Assembly: GCA_018238545.1 (NCBI GenBank) | Contig: JABCTC010000016.1 | Span: 1-64,000 of the forward strand | Direction: 5' to 3' | DNA length: 64,000 bases | DNA from: Candidatus Heimdallarchaeota archaeon | GTDB lineage: Archaea; Asgardarchaeota; Heimdallarchaeia; Heimdallarchaeales; Heimdallarchaeaceae | Part shown: positions 10,090 to 19,537 of the stretch, one piece after another | Layout of the letters: the number at the start of each line of letters is the position of its first letter | How positions within the stretch are numbered: position 1 is the first letter of the stretch | Translations under genes and position numbers: made by a program | The notes under the pieces: model-generated | What the model was told of the DNA's origin: nothing | Seen by the model: the letters and a program-made list of their open reading frames with translations, nothing else | Databases searched by the model: none

Positions 10090-11439
10090 ATGTTAGAGAA
10101 AGTTGAAAAATTTCTAGGGGAAAATAATTCATTACATATTGCTTCAAGTAGTTATAATATCCCCAATCTTTCCAAATGCACATATGTTTCAGAAGGAACT
10201 ACATTAATTATTGCTGGAGAGCAAAACAGTTCGCTCATTGAACAAATACGATTTAACCCAAAAGTGGAAATAATAATCACTGATGGTGAGATTACTCTCA
10301 AATATATAGGAAGAGCTAAAATTGTTAGTGATTATCCTAATCAGGAAAAACTTACTGAAGATTTAGCGAAAAAAGATGACCTAGAAAAAAAAGGAATTTT
10401 TGGTGTTGATCTTGTACAAATTGTTCCCACAGTGATAAAAGTGTCTCAATGGGATTATAATCAAGAATTCAAAGAAAATAGACCTTCAATACTGAAAGAT
10501 TTCTTCTATTCAATAACAAAAACCCTTAAAATCTGGGCAAAGGGAATAAGATTACCATTCATTTCTGTTACAGTGTTATCAGTTGTAGTTGGAACTGCTA
10601 TAGCGTATTATAAGGATAGAAGCTTTGATTGGTTAATTTTTCTTCTAGCAGTTATTGGTATTTTAGCTTTTAATGCATGTGTTGATTTAATGAATGATTT
10701 CTTTGATCATTTATCAAGAAACGATGAAGTTAACGAAAAACTCACTCCATTTTCAGGAGGATCTCGAATGATTCAGAACAAACTTTTCTCTCCAACTCGG
10801 ACATTGGTGGGAGCTATTGTTGCTTTCCTAATCACTCTTGGAATTGGTTTATACATTAATTTTACAATCCTCGGAAACGTTGTTCTCTACATTGGCATTG
10901 GAGGGGTGTTTATAGGAATTTTCTATGTAGGAAAACCAATTAATCTTGCAAAGTTAGGATTTGCAGAAATAGGTATTTTCATCAGTCTTGGACCAGTTAC
11001 TGTTTTCAGTGCATATTACATACAACAAGAGAAATTTTCTCCAATACCAATTTATGTGTCAATAATAGTAGGACTCCTAATCTCTTTAGTGCTATTTGTT
11101 AATCAGTTTCCAGATTACGAGGCAGATAAAGAATCTGGGAGAAGGAATTTTATTGTTTTAGCTGGGAGAGAAATTTCCTCTATAGTATTTATCATTTTCT
11201 TGAGTTTAACTTATGTTATTCTTATAATATTAGTAATTCTCCAAATTCTACCCTACTTGAGCCTTATTGCTTTAGCATCTCTTCTATTTGCTGTGAAAGC
11301 TATGATAACAACCAGAAAATATTATGATGACTATTTAGCAATGATTCCAGCTCAAGCTATGACTATACTTACAACCCTAGCTTTTACTGTTCTATTAGCT
11401 ATTTCCCTATTTGTTGCTGGTGCAGTACGCACGTTATGA
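10090..11439 (+). CDS. FMN-type split-barrel domain fused to UbiA/MenA-like prenyltransferase
   Basis: Residues 1-120 resemble a pyridoxamine-oxidase-type split barrel (YVSEGTTLIIAGEQNSSLIEQIRFNPKVEI pattern, read across two stretches). Residues 135-449 form a polytopic UbiA prenyltransferase. Both Asp motifs are present: NDFFDHLSRND at 202-212 and DYEADKESGRRN at about 342-353. FYVGKPINLAKLGFAEIG and the position of the motifs resemble MenA, which prenylates dihydroxynaphthoate in menaquinone synthesis. The enzyme acts in the membrane. The N-terminal fusion is unusual and could supply a flavin or F420 partner. A different prenyl acceptor is possible. Confidence 0.8.
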   Translation: MLEKVEKFLGENNSLHIASSSYNIPNLSKCTYVSEGTTLIIAGEQNSSLIEQIRFNPKVEIIITDGEITLKYIGRAKIVSDYPNQEKLTEDLAKKDDLEKKGIFGVDLVQIVPTVIKVSQWDYNQEFKENRPSILKDFFYSITKTLKIWAKGIRLPFISVTVLSVVVGTAIAYYKDRSFDWLIFLLAVIGILAFNACVDLMNDFFDHLSRNDEVNEKLTPFSGGSRMIQNKLFSPTRTLVGAIVAFLITLGIGLYINFTILGNVVLYIGIGGVFIGIFYVGKPINLAKLGFAEIGIFISLGPVTVFSAYYIQQEKFSPIPIYVSIIVGLLISLVLFVNQFPDYEADKESGRRNFIVLAGREISSIVFIIFLSLTYVILIILVILQILPYLSLIALASLLFAVKAMITTRKYYDDYLAMIPAQAMTILTTLAFTVLLAISLFVAGAVRTL

Positions 11440-11446
11440 AACTTGG

Positions 11447-11797
11447 TCAAACTTGCCAGAGGCGGTCTAACCGTTGTTTAAGTGGGTCCCCTCACGTGCG
11501 TTGAGGGGAAGAATCATGAGGATCATGATTGGGGAAGGAAGGAAGGGAGTGCGCATTTACTCCGACAACATTCCTGCCATTGCGCATCGTGCTGTATGGT
11601 TCAAGCTTTATTAACTGAGGGACAAGTGTTCAAACACTTGCGAACCATAAATATGGCGAGTTTTCGCCAAGCACTACCCATATATCAGCACTTTCCTATA
11701 TAAACTCGTAGAAAAATGGAAGAAAATTGGAGAGATATTAACCATCACCACCTCAACATGCAATGAGGGACAACTCAGAGACTTCTGGCAAGATTGA
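11447..11797. other. structured G+C-richer element; candidate ncRNA or MITE-like element
   Basis: The segment begins 8 bases after a stop codon. Its ends pair: 11447-11462 with 11782-11797 forms 16 bp with one A-A mismatch and one G-U pair. Inside are perfect stems at 11487-11494/11502-11509, 11512-11519/11523-11530 and 11595-11602/11642-11649. The last of these encloses a 7-bp hairpin at 11623-11640. Further stems lie at 11654-11659/11664-11669 and 11751-11755/11764-11768. The base composition is visibly richer in G+C than the flanks. I recognise neither RNase P nor SRP RNA signatures. A short open stretch at about 11651-11789 could be a decayed coding remnant. See findings. Confidence 0.55.
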
Positions 11798-11832
11798 ATA
11801 AGATTTTAATCATCTGTTGCTTACGGTAAAAA

Positions 11833-13104
11833 CTATTCCCTTATTCTCTCTTTATTTTTCATAACAATTTTTCCATCTTTGATTATCATATTTGTGTGAT
11901 TAACCGCATATTGATATGGAAGCGAAGAGACACTAGGTAAATCTAGAATCAGAACATCTGCATTCATTCCTAAATCAAGGCTACCAATTTGTTGTTCTCT
12001 GTTAAGCGATTTTGCTCCACCATAGGTTGCAGCTAATAGAGCTTCTTCTGGTAACATCTTCATCATAAAACAACCAAGAGCTACAACAAATTGCATATTT
12101 GTTAGATAACAATTAGGGTTAAAATCTGATGATAACGCTACTGTCACCTCTGCATCTTTAAACATATTATAATTTGCATATTTCTTTGACATTAGAACAA
12201 AAGGCGTTCCTGGGAGTAAATTTGCGACTACTCCTGCATCTGCCATAGAACGAGCAGAAATTGCTTCTGCTTTTAAGAGATGGTCAGCAGATGTTGCACC
12301 AATGGTTGCAGCCATCAATGCGGCTCCGACATTTTCCATCTCGTCTGCATGCACCCTTAGCTTGAAGTCGTTATCTAATGCTTCTTTCAGGAAATATTCA
12401 GATTCTTCAATTGAAAATGCACCTTGATCTGTCCAAATATCAACATATTCTGCTAAATTTCTTCTTTTGATTTCCGGCAAAAGAAGTATCATACTTTCAA
12501 TATATTCCCATTGGTTTCCTATGAAATCTTCAGGTGTAACGTGACATCCCAAGAAGGTTGGTATAACATCTATTGGATGTTTTTCATTGACTTCATTTAT
12601 TACTTCGAGGATTTTAATTTCGTCTTCGGCATTTAATCCATATCCAGATTTTGCTTCAATTGTTGTAGTACCATGTACGAGCATCTCATCTAGTCGTTCC
12701 ATAGCAAGTGCTACAAGTTCTTCTTTAGAAGCGGCTCGTGTCTGATTAACTGTATAGGATATTCCTCCTCCGCCTTTAGAGATTTCAGAATAAGTCTTTC
12801 CTTGAATTTTCAAACTTAGCTCATGTGATCGGTCACCTGCAAAAACCAAATGAGTATGAGAATCTACAAAACCAGGACATATAGTTTGTTTTGAACAATC
12901 AATTATCTCAAAATCGCTTCTTGTATACTCAGCTAGTATCCGAGAAGAATCACCTATGGCTTCTATCACTCCATTACGTATTACTAAACTATCAGGAACT
13001 TCATTTGAGTAGATAGGTTCGTATTTCGTAACATTCCCTAGAAAAAGCTCAGAAGCGCTCGTTAGAATTATACCTTCTTTTTGATTAGAAATCATGATTG
13101 TCAT
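11833..13104 (-). CDS. hutI: imidazolonepropionase
   Basis: HutI hydrolyses 4-imidazolone-5-propanoate to N-formimino-glutamate, the third step of histidine degradation. The 423-residue protein has the amidohydrolase metal motif in CPGFVDSHTHLVFAGDR, the family stretch KGGGGISYTVNQTRAAS, and the later HADEMENVGAA and SADHLL metal and substrate regions. It lies on the same strand as hutH, downstream by 110 bp. Urocanate hydratase and the formimino-glutamate-processing enzyme are not in the window. The start could be ATG 13104 or ATG 13095. Confidence 0.93.
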   Translation of the reverse strand: MTIMISNQKEGIILTSASELFLGNVTKYEPIYSNEVPDSLVIRNGVIEAIGDSSRILAEYTRSDFEIIDCSKQTICPGFVDSHTHLVFAGDRSHELSLKIQGKTYSEISKGGGGISYTVNQTRAASKEELVALAMERLDEMLVHGTTTIEAKSGYGLNAEDEIKILEVINEVNEKHPIDVIPTFLGCHVTPEDFIGNQWEYIESMILLLPEIKRRNLAEYVDIWTDQGAFSIEESEYFLKEALDNDFKLRVHADEMENVGAALMAATIGATSADHLLKAEAISARSMADAGVVANLLPGTPFVLMSKKYANYNMFKDAEVTVALSSDFNPNCYLTNMQFVVALGCFMMKMLPEEALLAATYGGAKSLNREQQIGSLDLGMNADVLILDLPSVSSLPYQYAVNHTNMIIKDGKIVMKNKERIRE

Positions 13105-13214
13105 ATTTTTAAGAAAATGCGTTAATTTAAAGTTTACTTCAAACCATTAAAAAAAGGAAAATAAAGGAAATGAGTTTTTTATCGTTTACTCATTCAATTA
13201 ATGCTTTAGAAGTT

Positions 13215-14738
13215 TCAGCCTAAGCTTCCAATTTCTTTTTCAACTTCTTCTAGAATTTCGCAAGATTTGACCAATTCTTTCATGTTGGTATGATCATCAT
13301 ACAATGGTCTGTCTATATCTAGGAACTCTACATGGCGTCTGATAACCTCTTTGGCCTTAGTGACACCATCACCGAATTTAAACTCTCGAAAGTCCAAAGC
13401 TTGAGCAGCAGCCATAAATTCTATTCCCAAAACACCATACGCATTATCCATTATTTGGAAGTTCTTTATAGCTGTATTCATACCCATAGACACAAAATCT
13501 TCTTGATCTGCAGCAGCAGGTATTGATTGAATACTTGCAGGCATAGATAGTATCCTCATTTCAACGATTTGCATATCAGCAGTATATTGACTAAGCATCA
13601 ACCCCGACATTAAACCTGCTCCTTTTGATAAAAAGGGTGGTAATCCCACGCTTAGAGCTGGGTGGTTTAATCTATTCATCCTTCTTTCAGACATTACACA
13701 AACCATTGTTATAGCAGCTCCAATCATATCCATAGGTAAACATACAGGAGTTCCTTGGAAATTGGCACCGGTTATCTGAATGTTCTCATCTGGGAAGAAG
13801 ACTGGATTATCCCCTACACCGTTCAACTCTATTTCAACCTGAGATCTAGCCCAGGCTAGAGCATCATGAACTGCACCTAGTACTTGGGGTGCTGAACGCA
13901 TGGAATATGCATCTTGAACCTTAACTTTAAGTCTCCCTTCATACAAATCTCCACCCTTGAAAAGTTTGGTTAATGATTTTGCACATCTTACTGCACCTGG
14001 AAAACCACGAGCTTCATGTAACAGCGGAGTGTATGGTTTCATATTTCCCATTAAAGCTTCAATAGACATTGCACAAGCAATTTCTGCTTGTTTTATGAAC
14101 CTAAGAGAATCATAAAGGAAGATTGCACTCATAGCTGTAAGAAGATTTGAACCGTTAATTGCTGCTAAACCATCTCGTGCTTTTAACCCTGGAACTTCAA
14201 TACCTGCCTTATCCATGGCTTCTTTACCCTCAAGTAATTCACCTTTATAATACGCTTTTCCTTCACCCATTAGTAAGAGTGCAATTTGTGACATAGGTGC
14301 TAAATCACCAGATGCACCAACAGATCCTTTTTGGCAGACAAATGGAGTTAGCCCTTTATTTAACATTGCAACTAGTGTTTCAGCAATAATTGGTCTATTT
14401 CCTGAATTACCATGGGCTAGAACATTAATTCTACCTAGCATTGCACCACGTACATATTCAATAGGTGCTGGATCCCCTATGCCTGCGGCATGGTTATAAA
14501 TTAGATATTTTTGAAATAAACCAACTTCTTCATCAGTTAGTACAACTTCGGAAAATTCTCCAATTCCAGTGTTCACACCGTACATAATTTCTCCAGCACT
14601 AATTTTTTCTTCTAGCATTGCTCGACATTTTACCATCCTTGCCATTGCATCAGGATGTAACTCGACTTTTTCATTATGTCGTGCTACCTTTACAACATCT
14701 TCAATTGTTAATTCTGAACCTTTTATAATATAAGTCAT
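13215..14738 (-). CDS. hutH: histidine ammonia-lyase
   Basis: This 507-residue enzyme deaminates histidine to urocanate. The self-formed MIO cofactor comes from Ala142-Ser143-Gly144 in KGSVGASGDLAPMSQ. Tyr53 (MYGVNTGIG), an NHAAGIG loop holding the His that typically contacts histidine, and QEDFVSMG with the catalytic-site Glu are all present. Linkage to hutI supports histidine as substrate. It is divergent from a second family member with 180 bp between, so both may share a regulatory region. Confidence 0.9.
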   Translation of the reverse strand: MTYIIKGSELTIEDVVKVARHNEKVELHPDAMARMVKCRAMLEEKISAGEIMYGVNTGIGEFSEVVLTDEEVGLFQKYLIYNHAAGIGDPAPIEYVRGAMLGRINVLAHGNSGNRPIIAETLVAMLNKGLTPFVCQKGSVGASGDLAPMSQIALLLMGEGKAYYKGELLEGKEAMDKAGIEVPGLKARDGLAAINGSNLLTAMSAIFLYDSLRFIKQAEIACAMSIEALMGNMKPYTPLLHEARGFPGAVRCAKSLTKLFKGGDLYEGRLKVKVQDAYSMRSAPQVLGAVHDALAWARSQVEIELNGVGDNPVFFPDENIQITGANFQGTPVCLPMDMIGAAITMVCVMSERRMNRLNHPALSVGLPPFLSKGAGLMSGLMLSQYTADMQIVEMRILSMPASIQSIPAAADQEDFVSMGMNTAIKNFQIMDNAYGVLGIEFMAAAQALDFREFKFGDGVTKAKEVIRRHVEFLDIDRPLYDDHTNMKELVKSCEILEEVEKEIGSLG

Positions 14739-14918
14739 ATTCTAATCCCTTGATATGATTTAGAAAGACGATATGTCTTTCATTTAAAATTTTTGTCCAT
14801 TGGATTTGGATAATTACACGATGGATATATTTGTACACTTTTAGGTTTTGTATAATTATCCTCAATGTTAGAAAACGTAATGGATAAATAGCACAAAACA
14901 AAATGAGTGTAGGTAATA

Positions 14919-16460
14919 ATGGAACATGAAGATATCATTTTAGATGGAGATTCTCTTTCAATTAATAGTTTGATTGAAGTTACTAGGTTTGGAAGAAAAG
15001 TAAGAATTGGTGAGGAAGCAAAAAAGAGAATTGAAAAAGCAAGAGAGATCTTAGAGGATAAGCTTGAGAAGAATGAAACCATGTATGGTATTTCAACAGG
15101 TTTTGGAAAACTTTCTGGCACAATTATATCTCCATCAGAAAGAGAAATACTTCAAAAGAATATTATTAGATCACATAGTATAGGTTTTGGTCCTTACCTT
15201 CCTGATGAAATTGTTTTAGGATCAATGGTTATAGAACTTAATTCCTTCTGCAAAGGAGGTAGTGGAATTAGATTCAAAACTGTGGAAATGCTCAAGAATC
15301 TAATTAACAACAATGTCATACCATTAGTACCCAGTATTGGTTCTCTAGGAGCTAGCGGTGATTTATCCCCGCTTGCATATATTGCAAGAGTTCTCATAGG
15401 AGAGGGGGAGGCAAAATATGAAAACAAAGTGCAAAAGAGTTCTGATATCCTTTCGAAACTCAAGTTATCACCTATCAAACTACATGCAAAAGAAGGGATT
15501 TCGCTAATAAATGGGACACATGTACTAACTTCATTTGCTGCTCATGTTGTTCTTGATTCAGAAAACATTTTGAAGAATTCTGTACTTGCCATAGGATTAA
15601 CATTAGAAACTTTTGACGGAAATGTTAATGCATTTTCTTCATTTATTATGAATCTTCGTCCTCATAAAGGGCAGATGAGATTTGCCAAATCTGTTCTTAA
15701 TGTTCTTGCAGGTAGTGATTTGCTTACTAAACAACCTAAAAGAATTCAAGATCCATATTCAATTAGATGCTCACCTCAAGTCCATGGAGCAATTCTAGAT
15801 GTAATTGAACATAGTAAAAAACTAGTAGAAATTGAAATCAACTCAACCACTGATAACCCCTTGATAGATCAGGCAACATCAGATGTGGTATCTGGGGGGA
15901 ATTTTCATGGAGAACCAATTGGATTAGCGATGGATTATTTGGCTATAGCTATGACCGAACTAGGTAACATATCTGAAAGAAGAGTAAACCTCCTATTAGA
16001 CGCTTCAATATCAGGACTACCTTCTTTTCTTTGTGAAAATCCTGGCTTAAATTCTGGTTTAATGATGATACAATATGCTGACGCAGCTTTATCGGGAGAA
16101 AATAAAATACTTTCATCACCAGCTTCTATAGATAATACCTCTGTATCTGCAAACCAAGAAGATCATGTTTCAATGGGGTTAACAGCTAGTAAGAAAGCTT
16201 ACCATTTGGTGAAGAATGTGGCTCAAATGGTTGGGATTGAGATTTATACAGCATGTCAAGGTTTAGAGTTTGTGGAAAACAGAACTCTATCAGATATTCT
16301 TAGTAATATTTACTCATATATTCGAGAAAAAATACCTCCACTGAAGGATGATAAGCTATTTGATGAAGAAGTGTATTGGGTCATAGATCAAATAGAAAAC
16401 AGATCATTTATCAAAATTGCTGAAAAAAGTATTGGGAGAATCCTTGGTGATGTCTTGTGA
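14919..16460 (+). CDS. second MIO-type aromatic amino acid ammonia-lyase (histidine ammonia-lyase-like)
   Basis: The 513-residue protein is a paralogue of the divergent hutH. It carries the MIO triad at 145-147 (GSLGASGDLSPLAY), Tyr56 in MYGISTGFG, SHSIGFG at the substrate loop, and ANQEDHVSMG. The Ser-His pair and QEDH are the residues usually seen in histidine-specific enzymes rather than in PAL or TAL. It is clearly diverged from its neighbour and has different surroundings: its stop overlaps the start of a phosphoesterase gene by 4 bp. It may be a second HAL with different kinetics or a related lyase or mutase. Confidence 0.82.
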   Translation: MEHEDIILDGDSLSINSLIEVTRFGRKVRIGEEAKKRIEKAREILEDKLEKNETMYGISTGFGKLSGTIISPSEREILQKNIIRSHSIGFGPYLPDEIVLGSMVIELNSFCKGGSGIRFKTVEMLKNLINNNVIPLVPSIGSLGASGDLSPLAYIARVLIGEGEAKYENKVQKSSDILSKLKLSPIKLHAKEGISLINGTHVLTSFAAHVVLDSENILKNSVLAIGLTLETFDGNVNAFSSFIMNLRPHKGQMRFAKSVLNVLAGSDLLTKQPKRIQDPYSIRCSPQVHGAILDVIEHSKKLVEIEINSTTDNPLIDQATSDVVSGGNFHGEPIGLAMDYLAIAMTELGNISERRVNLLLDASISGLPSFLCENPGLNSGLMMIQYADAALSGENKILSSPASIDNTSVSANQEDHVSMGLTASKKAYHLVKNVAQMVGIEIYTACQGLEFVENRTLSDILSNIYSYIREKIPPLKDDKLFDEEVYWVIDQIENRSFIKIAEKSIGRILGDVL

Positions 16461-17314
16461 CGATAGCAGTTATTGGAGACATTCACGGTTCACTCAACAA
16501 TCTAAGTAGACTTATTCCAAAAATCAAACATGCAAAGGCACTTTTTGTTACGGGAGATATCACAGGTACGATTTCATACTCTTTAATTGTGAAATCAATA
16601 CTTGAAACCAAAACCATTTCCCGTGAAAAATATACTGACCTTGTCTATGGAAAATATAGGGAGAAGTTTGTTAAATTTCAAATTAAATCAGCAGTTAAAT
16701 TTCTTAAGCTTGTTCGGAAATTGGAGTATCCTGTATTCTTTACGCACGGAAACAGTGAGACTGAAGAGGTTAGAGAATTTTTCACATCACAATCTAAAGA
16801 CAATGATAACTTATACTACTTAGGTAATTCCGTTATCAGACATGATGAATGGATAATTACTGGATATGGATATTGTTCTCCAGCTGTTTATAGAAAAGCT
16901 TTGCAGACACCTGGAGAGAAGGAAAACAATGAAATCATCAAAGAATTGCAAACTTTGGAAACTAAGTTATTAAGCATTAATTCAGATATTGATTATACTA
17001 AATTTGCTTTGTTTCATGAACCTCCATACAATACAAAAGCAGATTATCTCCCATTTCTGAAAACGCATGGGGGTAGCAAAAATATTCTCGCCCATATTAA
17101 TCGTGTAAAGTATGATTATGTTTTTGCAGGTCATATTCATGAATCTCAAGGGTATGAGACTAGGGAAGGATCAACAATCCTGAATCCTGGAGCTTTAGTG
17201 AATGCTCAATGGGCTATCTTAAAACTCAAAGAAAAAACCGTGCAATGCAACAAATTACTGTCGCTTTTCAATCTGAAGAGTTTCATCTATAATACTCGCC
17301 AACATTATCAATGA
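16457..17314 (+). CDS. calcineurin-like metallophosphoesterase
   Basis: The 285-residue protein has the five metallophosphoesterase blocks: IGDIHGS at the N-terminus, VTGDITG, THGNSE, FHEPP, and AGHIHESQG near the C-terminus. They supply the Asp, His and Asn ligands of a two-metal site. The GTG start overlaps the previous stop codon (GTGA), so it is translationally coupled to the second ammonia-lyase gene. The substrate is unknown; phosphodiesterase activity is inferred from the family. Confidence 0.85.
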   Translation: MTIAVIGDIHGSLNNLSRLIPKIKHAKALFVTGDITGTISYSLIVKSILETKTISREKYTDLVYGKYREKFVKFQIKSAVKFLKLVRKLEYPVFFTHGNSETEEVREFFTSQSKDNDNLYYLGNSVIRHDEWIITGYGYCSPAVYRKALQTPGEKENNEIIKELQTLETKLLSINSDIDYTKFALFHEPPYNTKADYLPFLKTHGGSKNILAHINRVKYDYVFAGHIHESQGYETREGSTILNPGALVNAQWAILKLKEKTVQCNKLLSLFNLKSFIYNTRQHYQ

Positions 17315-17395
17315 TGCTACTGGTAAGGTAAAAGAATAAACCACAATATTAATAAGGATTTATTTTTACTCAAAAGTAGGTAATTGTTCAGAGTG

Positions 17396-18535
17396 ATGAT
17401 GATGATACCAGTTGTTGATGTAGATATTAAAGAAAAAGAAGTTCAAGCAGTTCAAGATGTAGTAAGGAGCAAGTATTTAGTGGAAGGGAAGAATGCGCGT
17501 TCCTTTGAACAAAAGTTTTCTGATTTTACGGGAACAAAACATGTTACAACTGTAGTTAATGGAACTAGTGCTTTGCACCTAGCGTTGACAGCTTTAGATA
17601 TTGGTCCAAAAGATGAAGTAATTACAACACCATTTACATTTATAGCATCTTCAAACTCAATTCTCTTTACTGGAGCAATTCCAGTTTTTGTTGACGTAGA
17701 TCCTGAAACATATAACATAGACCCTGAGAAAATCGAAAATAGCATTACAAAAAACACCAAAGCAATAATGCCAGTTCATATCTTCGGAAATCCTTGCGAC
17801 ATGGGCGCTATAAAAGACATAGCTGAGGACAGGAATCTAGTTGTAATAGAGGATTGTGCTCAGGCACACGGAGCATCTATTGATGGTAAGCATGTTGGTA
17901 ATTTCAGTGAAGTATCAGGATATTCATTTTATGGAACAAAGAATCTTGTTGGAGGAGAAGGAGGAGCAGTTACAACAAATAATGAAGAATTATTTGAGAA
18001 GATAAAGAGCACAAAAAATCATGGCAGAAGTCCTGCAGGTGGTTATTCACACCATTTAATTGGTTACAATTATCGTATGACAGATATGACAGCTGCAATA
18101 ATGAATGTACAAATGGACAGAGCAAAAGAAATCTTATCAAAAAGACATCATAATGGAGATAAATATAGAGAGCTCCTCAAAGATACCGAAGAGATTCAAT
18201 TACAAAAAATCTTACCAGGAAATCAACACTCAGACTATATAATGGCGCCTATTATTATGAATGATGGTGTGTCTCAAGAACAGATAATCGAGTATCTTAA
18301 GTCAAAGAAGATAGGATCAAGAACAATCTATTCTATATTAGCATATCAACAACCATGTTATATGGATTTGTCAAAGTGGGCTTTATCCAGAGTTATCGAG
18401 TATCCAGATTATTCCATTGTTAAATGCTCAGTAGCTGAAAACATTGCAAAACAGCATTTTGAACTACCGATGGTTACTTCCTTGACCGAAGAAAACGTAG
18501 ATTACATTGCAGAAACCCTTAAACAATACTTTTAA
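17396..18535 (+). CDS. DegT/DnrJ/EryC1/StrS-family sugar aminotransferase
   Basis: PLP-dependent enzymes of this family transaminate nucleotide-linked keto-sugars for glycans. Visible are VNGTSALHLAL (phosphate loop), EDCAQAHGA (Asp for the PLP ring) and YGTKNLVGGEGGAV with the PLP lysine at about 182. The C-terminal region is slightly short compared with many members. A run of ATG codons at 17396-17404 follows in-frame TTG and GTG; the first ATG is taken as start. No glycosyltransferases lie nearby, so the glycan is unknown. Confidence 0.88.
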   Translation: MMMIPVVDVDIKEKEVQAVQDVVRSKYLVEGKNARSFEQKFSDFTGTKHVTTVVNGTSALHLALTALDIGPKDEVITTPFTFIASSNSILFTGAIPVFVDVDPETYNIDPEKIENSITKNTKAIMPVHIFGNPCDMGAIKDIAEDRNLVVIEDCAQAHGASIDGKHVGNFSEVSGYSFYGTKNLVGGEGGAVTTNNEELFEKIKSTKNHGRSPAGGYSHHLIGYNYRMTDMTAAIMNVQMDRAKEILSKRHHNGDKYRELLKDTEEIQLQKILPGNQHSDYIMAPIIMNDGVSQEQIIEYLKSKKIGSRTIYSILAYQQPCYMDLSKWALSRVIEYPDYSIVKCSVAENIAKQHFELPMVTSLTEENVDYIAETLKQYF

Positions 18536-18625
18536 CTTGATCCCCTGAGCTAGAAGTTCGCACTTTTTTTCTTATAACTGATTAATAGTTCCGAAAACCT
18601 TTTTTGAGCAAAAAGATAATTAGGT

Positions 18626-19537
18626 ATGAATAACATGAGTGGTACGAATGAGGATGATTTTCCTCTTTATATGTCATCAGTTAACGTAAAAGAAGATAAA
18701 AACGTCGAACTAGAGCTAACGTATAGTGGAGAGTATACAGGAATTGACAATATTTTTCTTATTGGAAATAAAAATGGTCTTGTATCTGATTTAGGCAAGG
18801 CAAAGGTTTTTACAAAAGAAGAGGAACCATTTGTCACTTTCAAAATTACTATCCCAATATGGGAAGACGGTAATTTTCAAGCAGTGGTTGAGAAAGAGGG
18901 AAAATACATCTATGAGCCAGGAGAAGCTCATAACATAGTATTTAGGGGGCGCGGTATTTTTCTAGATCTTCGAAAAATATTTCATTTAACTTCGGATGTC
19001 AAACCACCAAAAGGTGAAAAAGTATCCAAAAAAGATAAAAAAGCAATAAAAGCTCAAGAGGAGATTCAAATCGAAGACAGTGGATTACCTCAGGCCTACG
19101 ATGAAGAAAACATGTTATCACTCATGCCCCGTGACTTCAAAATTTTTGGTCCAGATATGAAAAACAACATGCTTCAATTGTTAGATTACTTAGCAAATTC
19201 AAAATGTAAGCAACTTATTTGTGATAGAGTTATACTCCCAGATATCGCTAGATCTTTGAAACAATGTATCGCTCAAGAAGGAAGAGCATCCGTTTATGAT
19301 ATCTGTTTTCCAGTCATAATTTTTATTGAAAAAGCATTGATTCTAAGTGGAATGATACACAAAGAAGTTGTTGATGAAGAGAATCTGCAGAGATATCAAA
19401 AAGAAGTTGTCAATAATATTCCTGAAATCGTTAAAAGAATCAAGAATACAGAATTTCGTAATTCAACGGATTTAATAAAGAAAGAATATGACGACGATGT
19501 TCATGAACTACGAAATAGGTTAAGAGAAGAAATTTAG
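18626..19537 (+). CDS. unknown two-part protein with beta-rich N-terminus
   Basis: I do not recognise the family of this 303-residue protein. The first 120 residues look like a beta sandwich (alternating hydrophobic strands, no signal peptide). A Lys/Glu-rich linker at about 130-150 follows, and the last 140 residues are helical with Cys192-, Cys197- and Cys212-type positions in NSKCKQLICDR and LKQCIAQ. It converges on the NAD-kinase-like gene with a 4 bp overlap of the 3' ends. The cytosolic location is inferred from the lack of membrane segments. Confidence 0.65.
   Translation: MNNMSGTNEDDFPLYMSSVNVKEDKNVELELTYSGEYTGIDNIFLIGNKNGLVSDLGKAKVFTKEEEPFVTFKITIPIWEDGNFQAVVEKEGKYIYEPGEAHNIVFRGRGIFLDLRKIFHLTSDVKPPKGEKVSKKDKKAIKAQEEIQIEDSGLPQAYDEENMLSLMPRDFKIFGPDMKNNMLQLLDYLANSKCKQLICDRVILPDIARSLKQCIAQEGRASVYDICFPVIIFIEKALILSGMIHKEVVDEENLQRYQKEVVNNIPEIVKRIKNTEFRNSTDLIKKEYDDDVHELRNRLREEI

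Noticed and set aside
11482..11703. 73-codon open frame inside the structured element
   Set aside because: Cys/His-rich, unstructured composition with overlapping perfect RNA stems; no ribosome site; better explained by the G+C-richer structured element.
11447..11797. Archaeal RNase P RNA or SRP RNA
   Set aside because: The conserved RNase P core (GAGGAAAGUC, ACAGAA-type) and the SRP helix 8 motif were looked for by eye and not found; the multi-hairpin layout does not fit the SRP rod.
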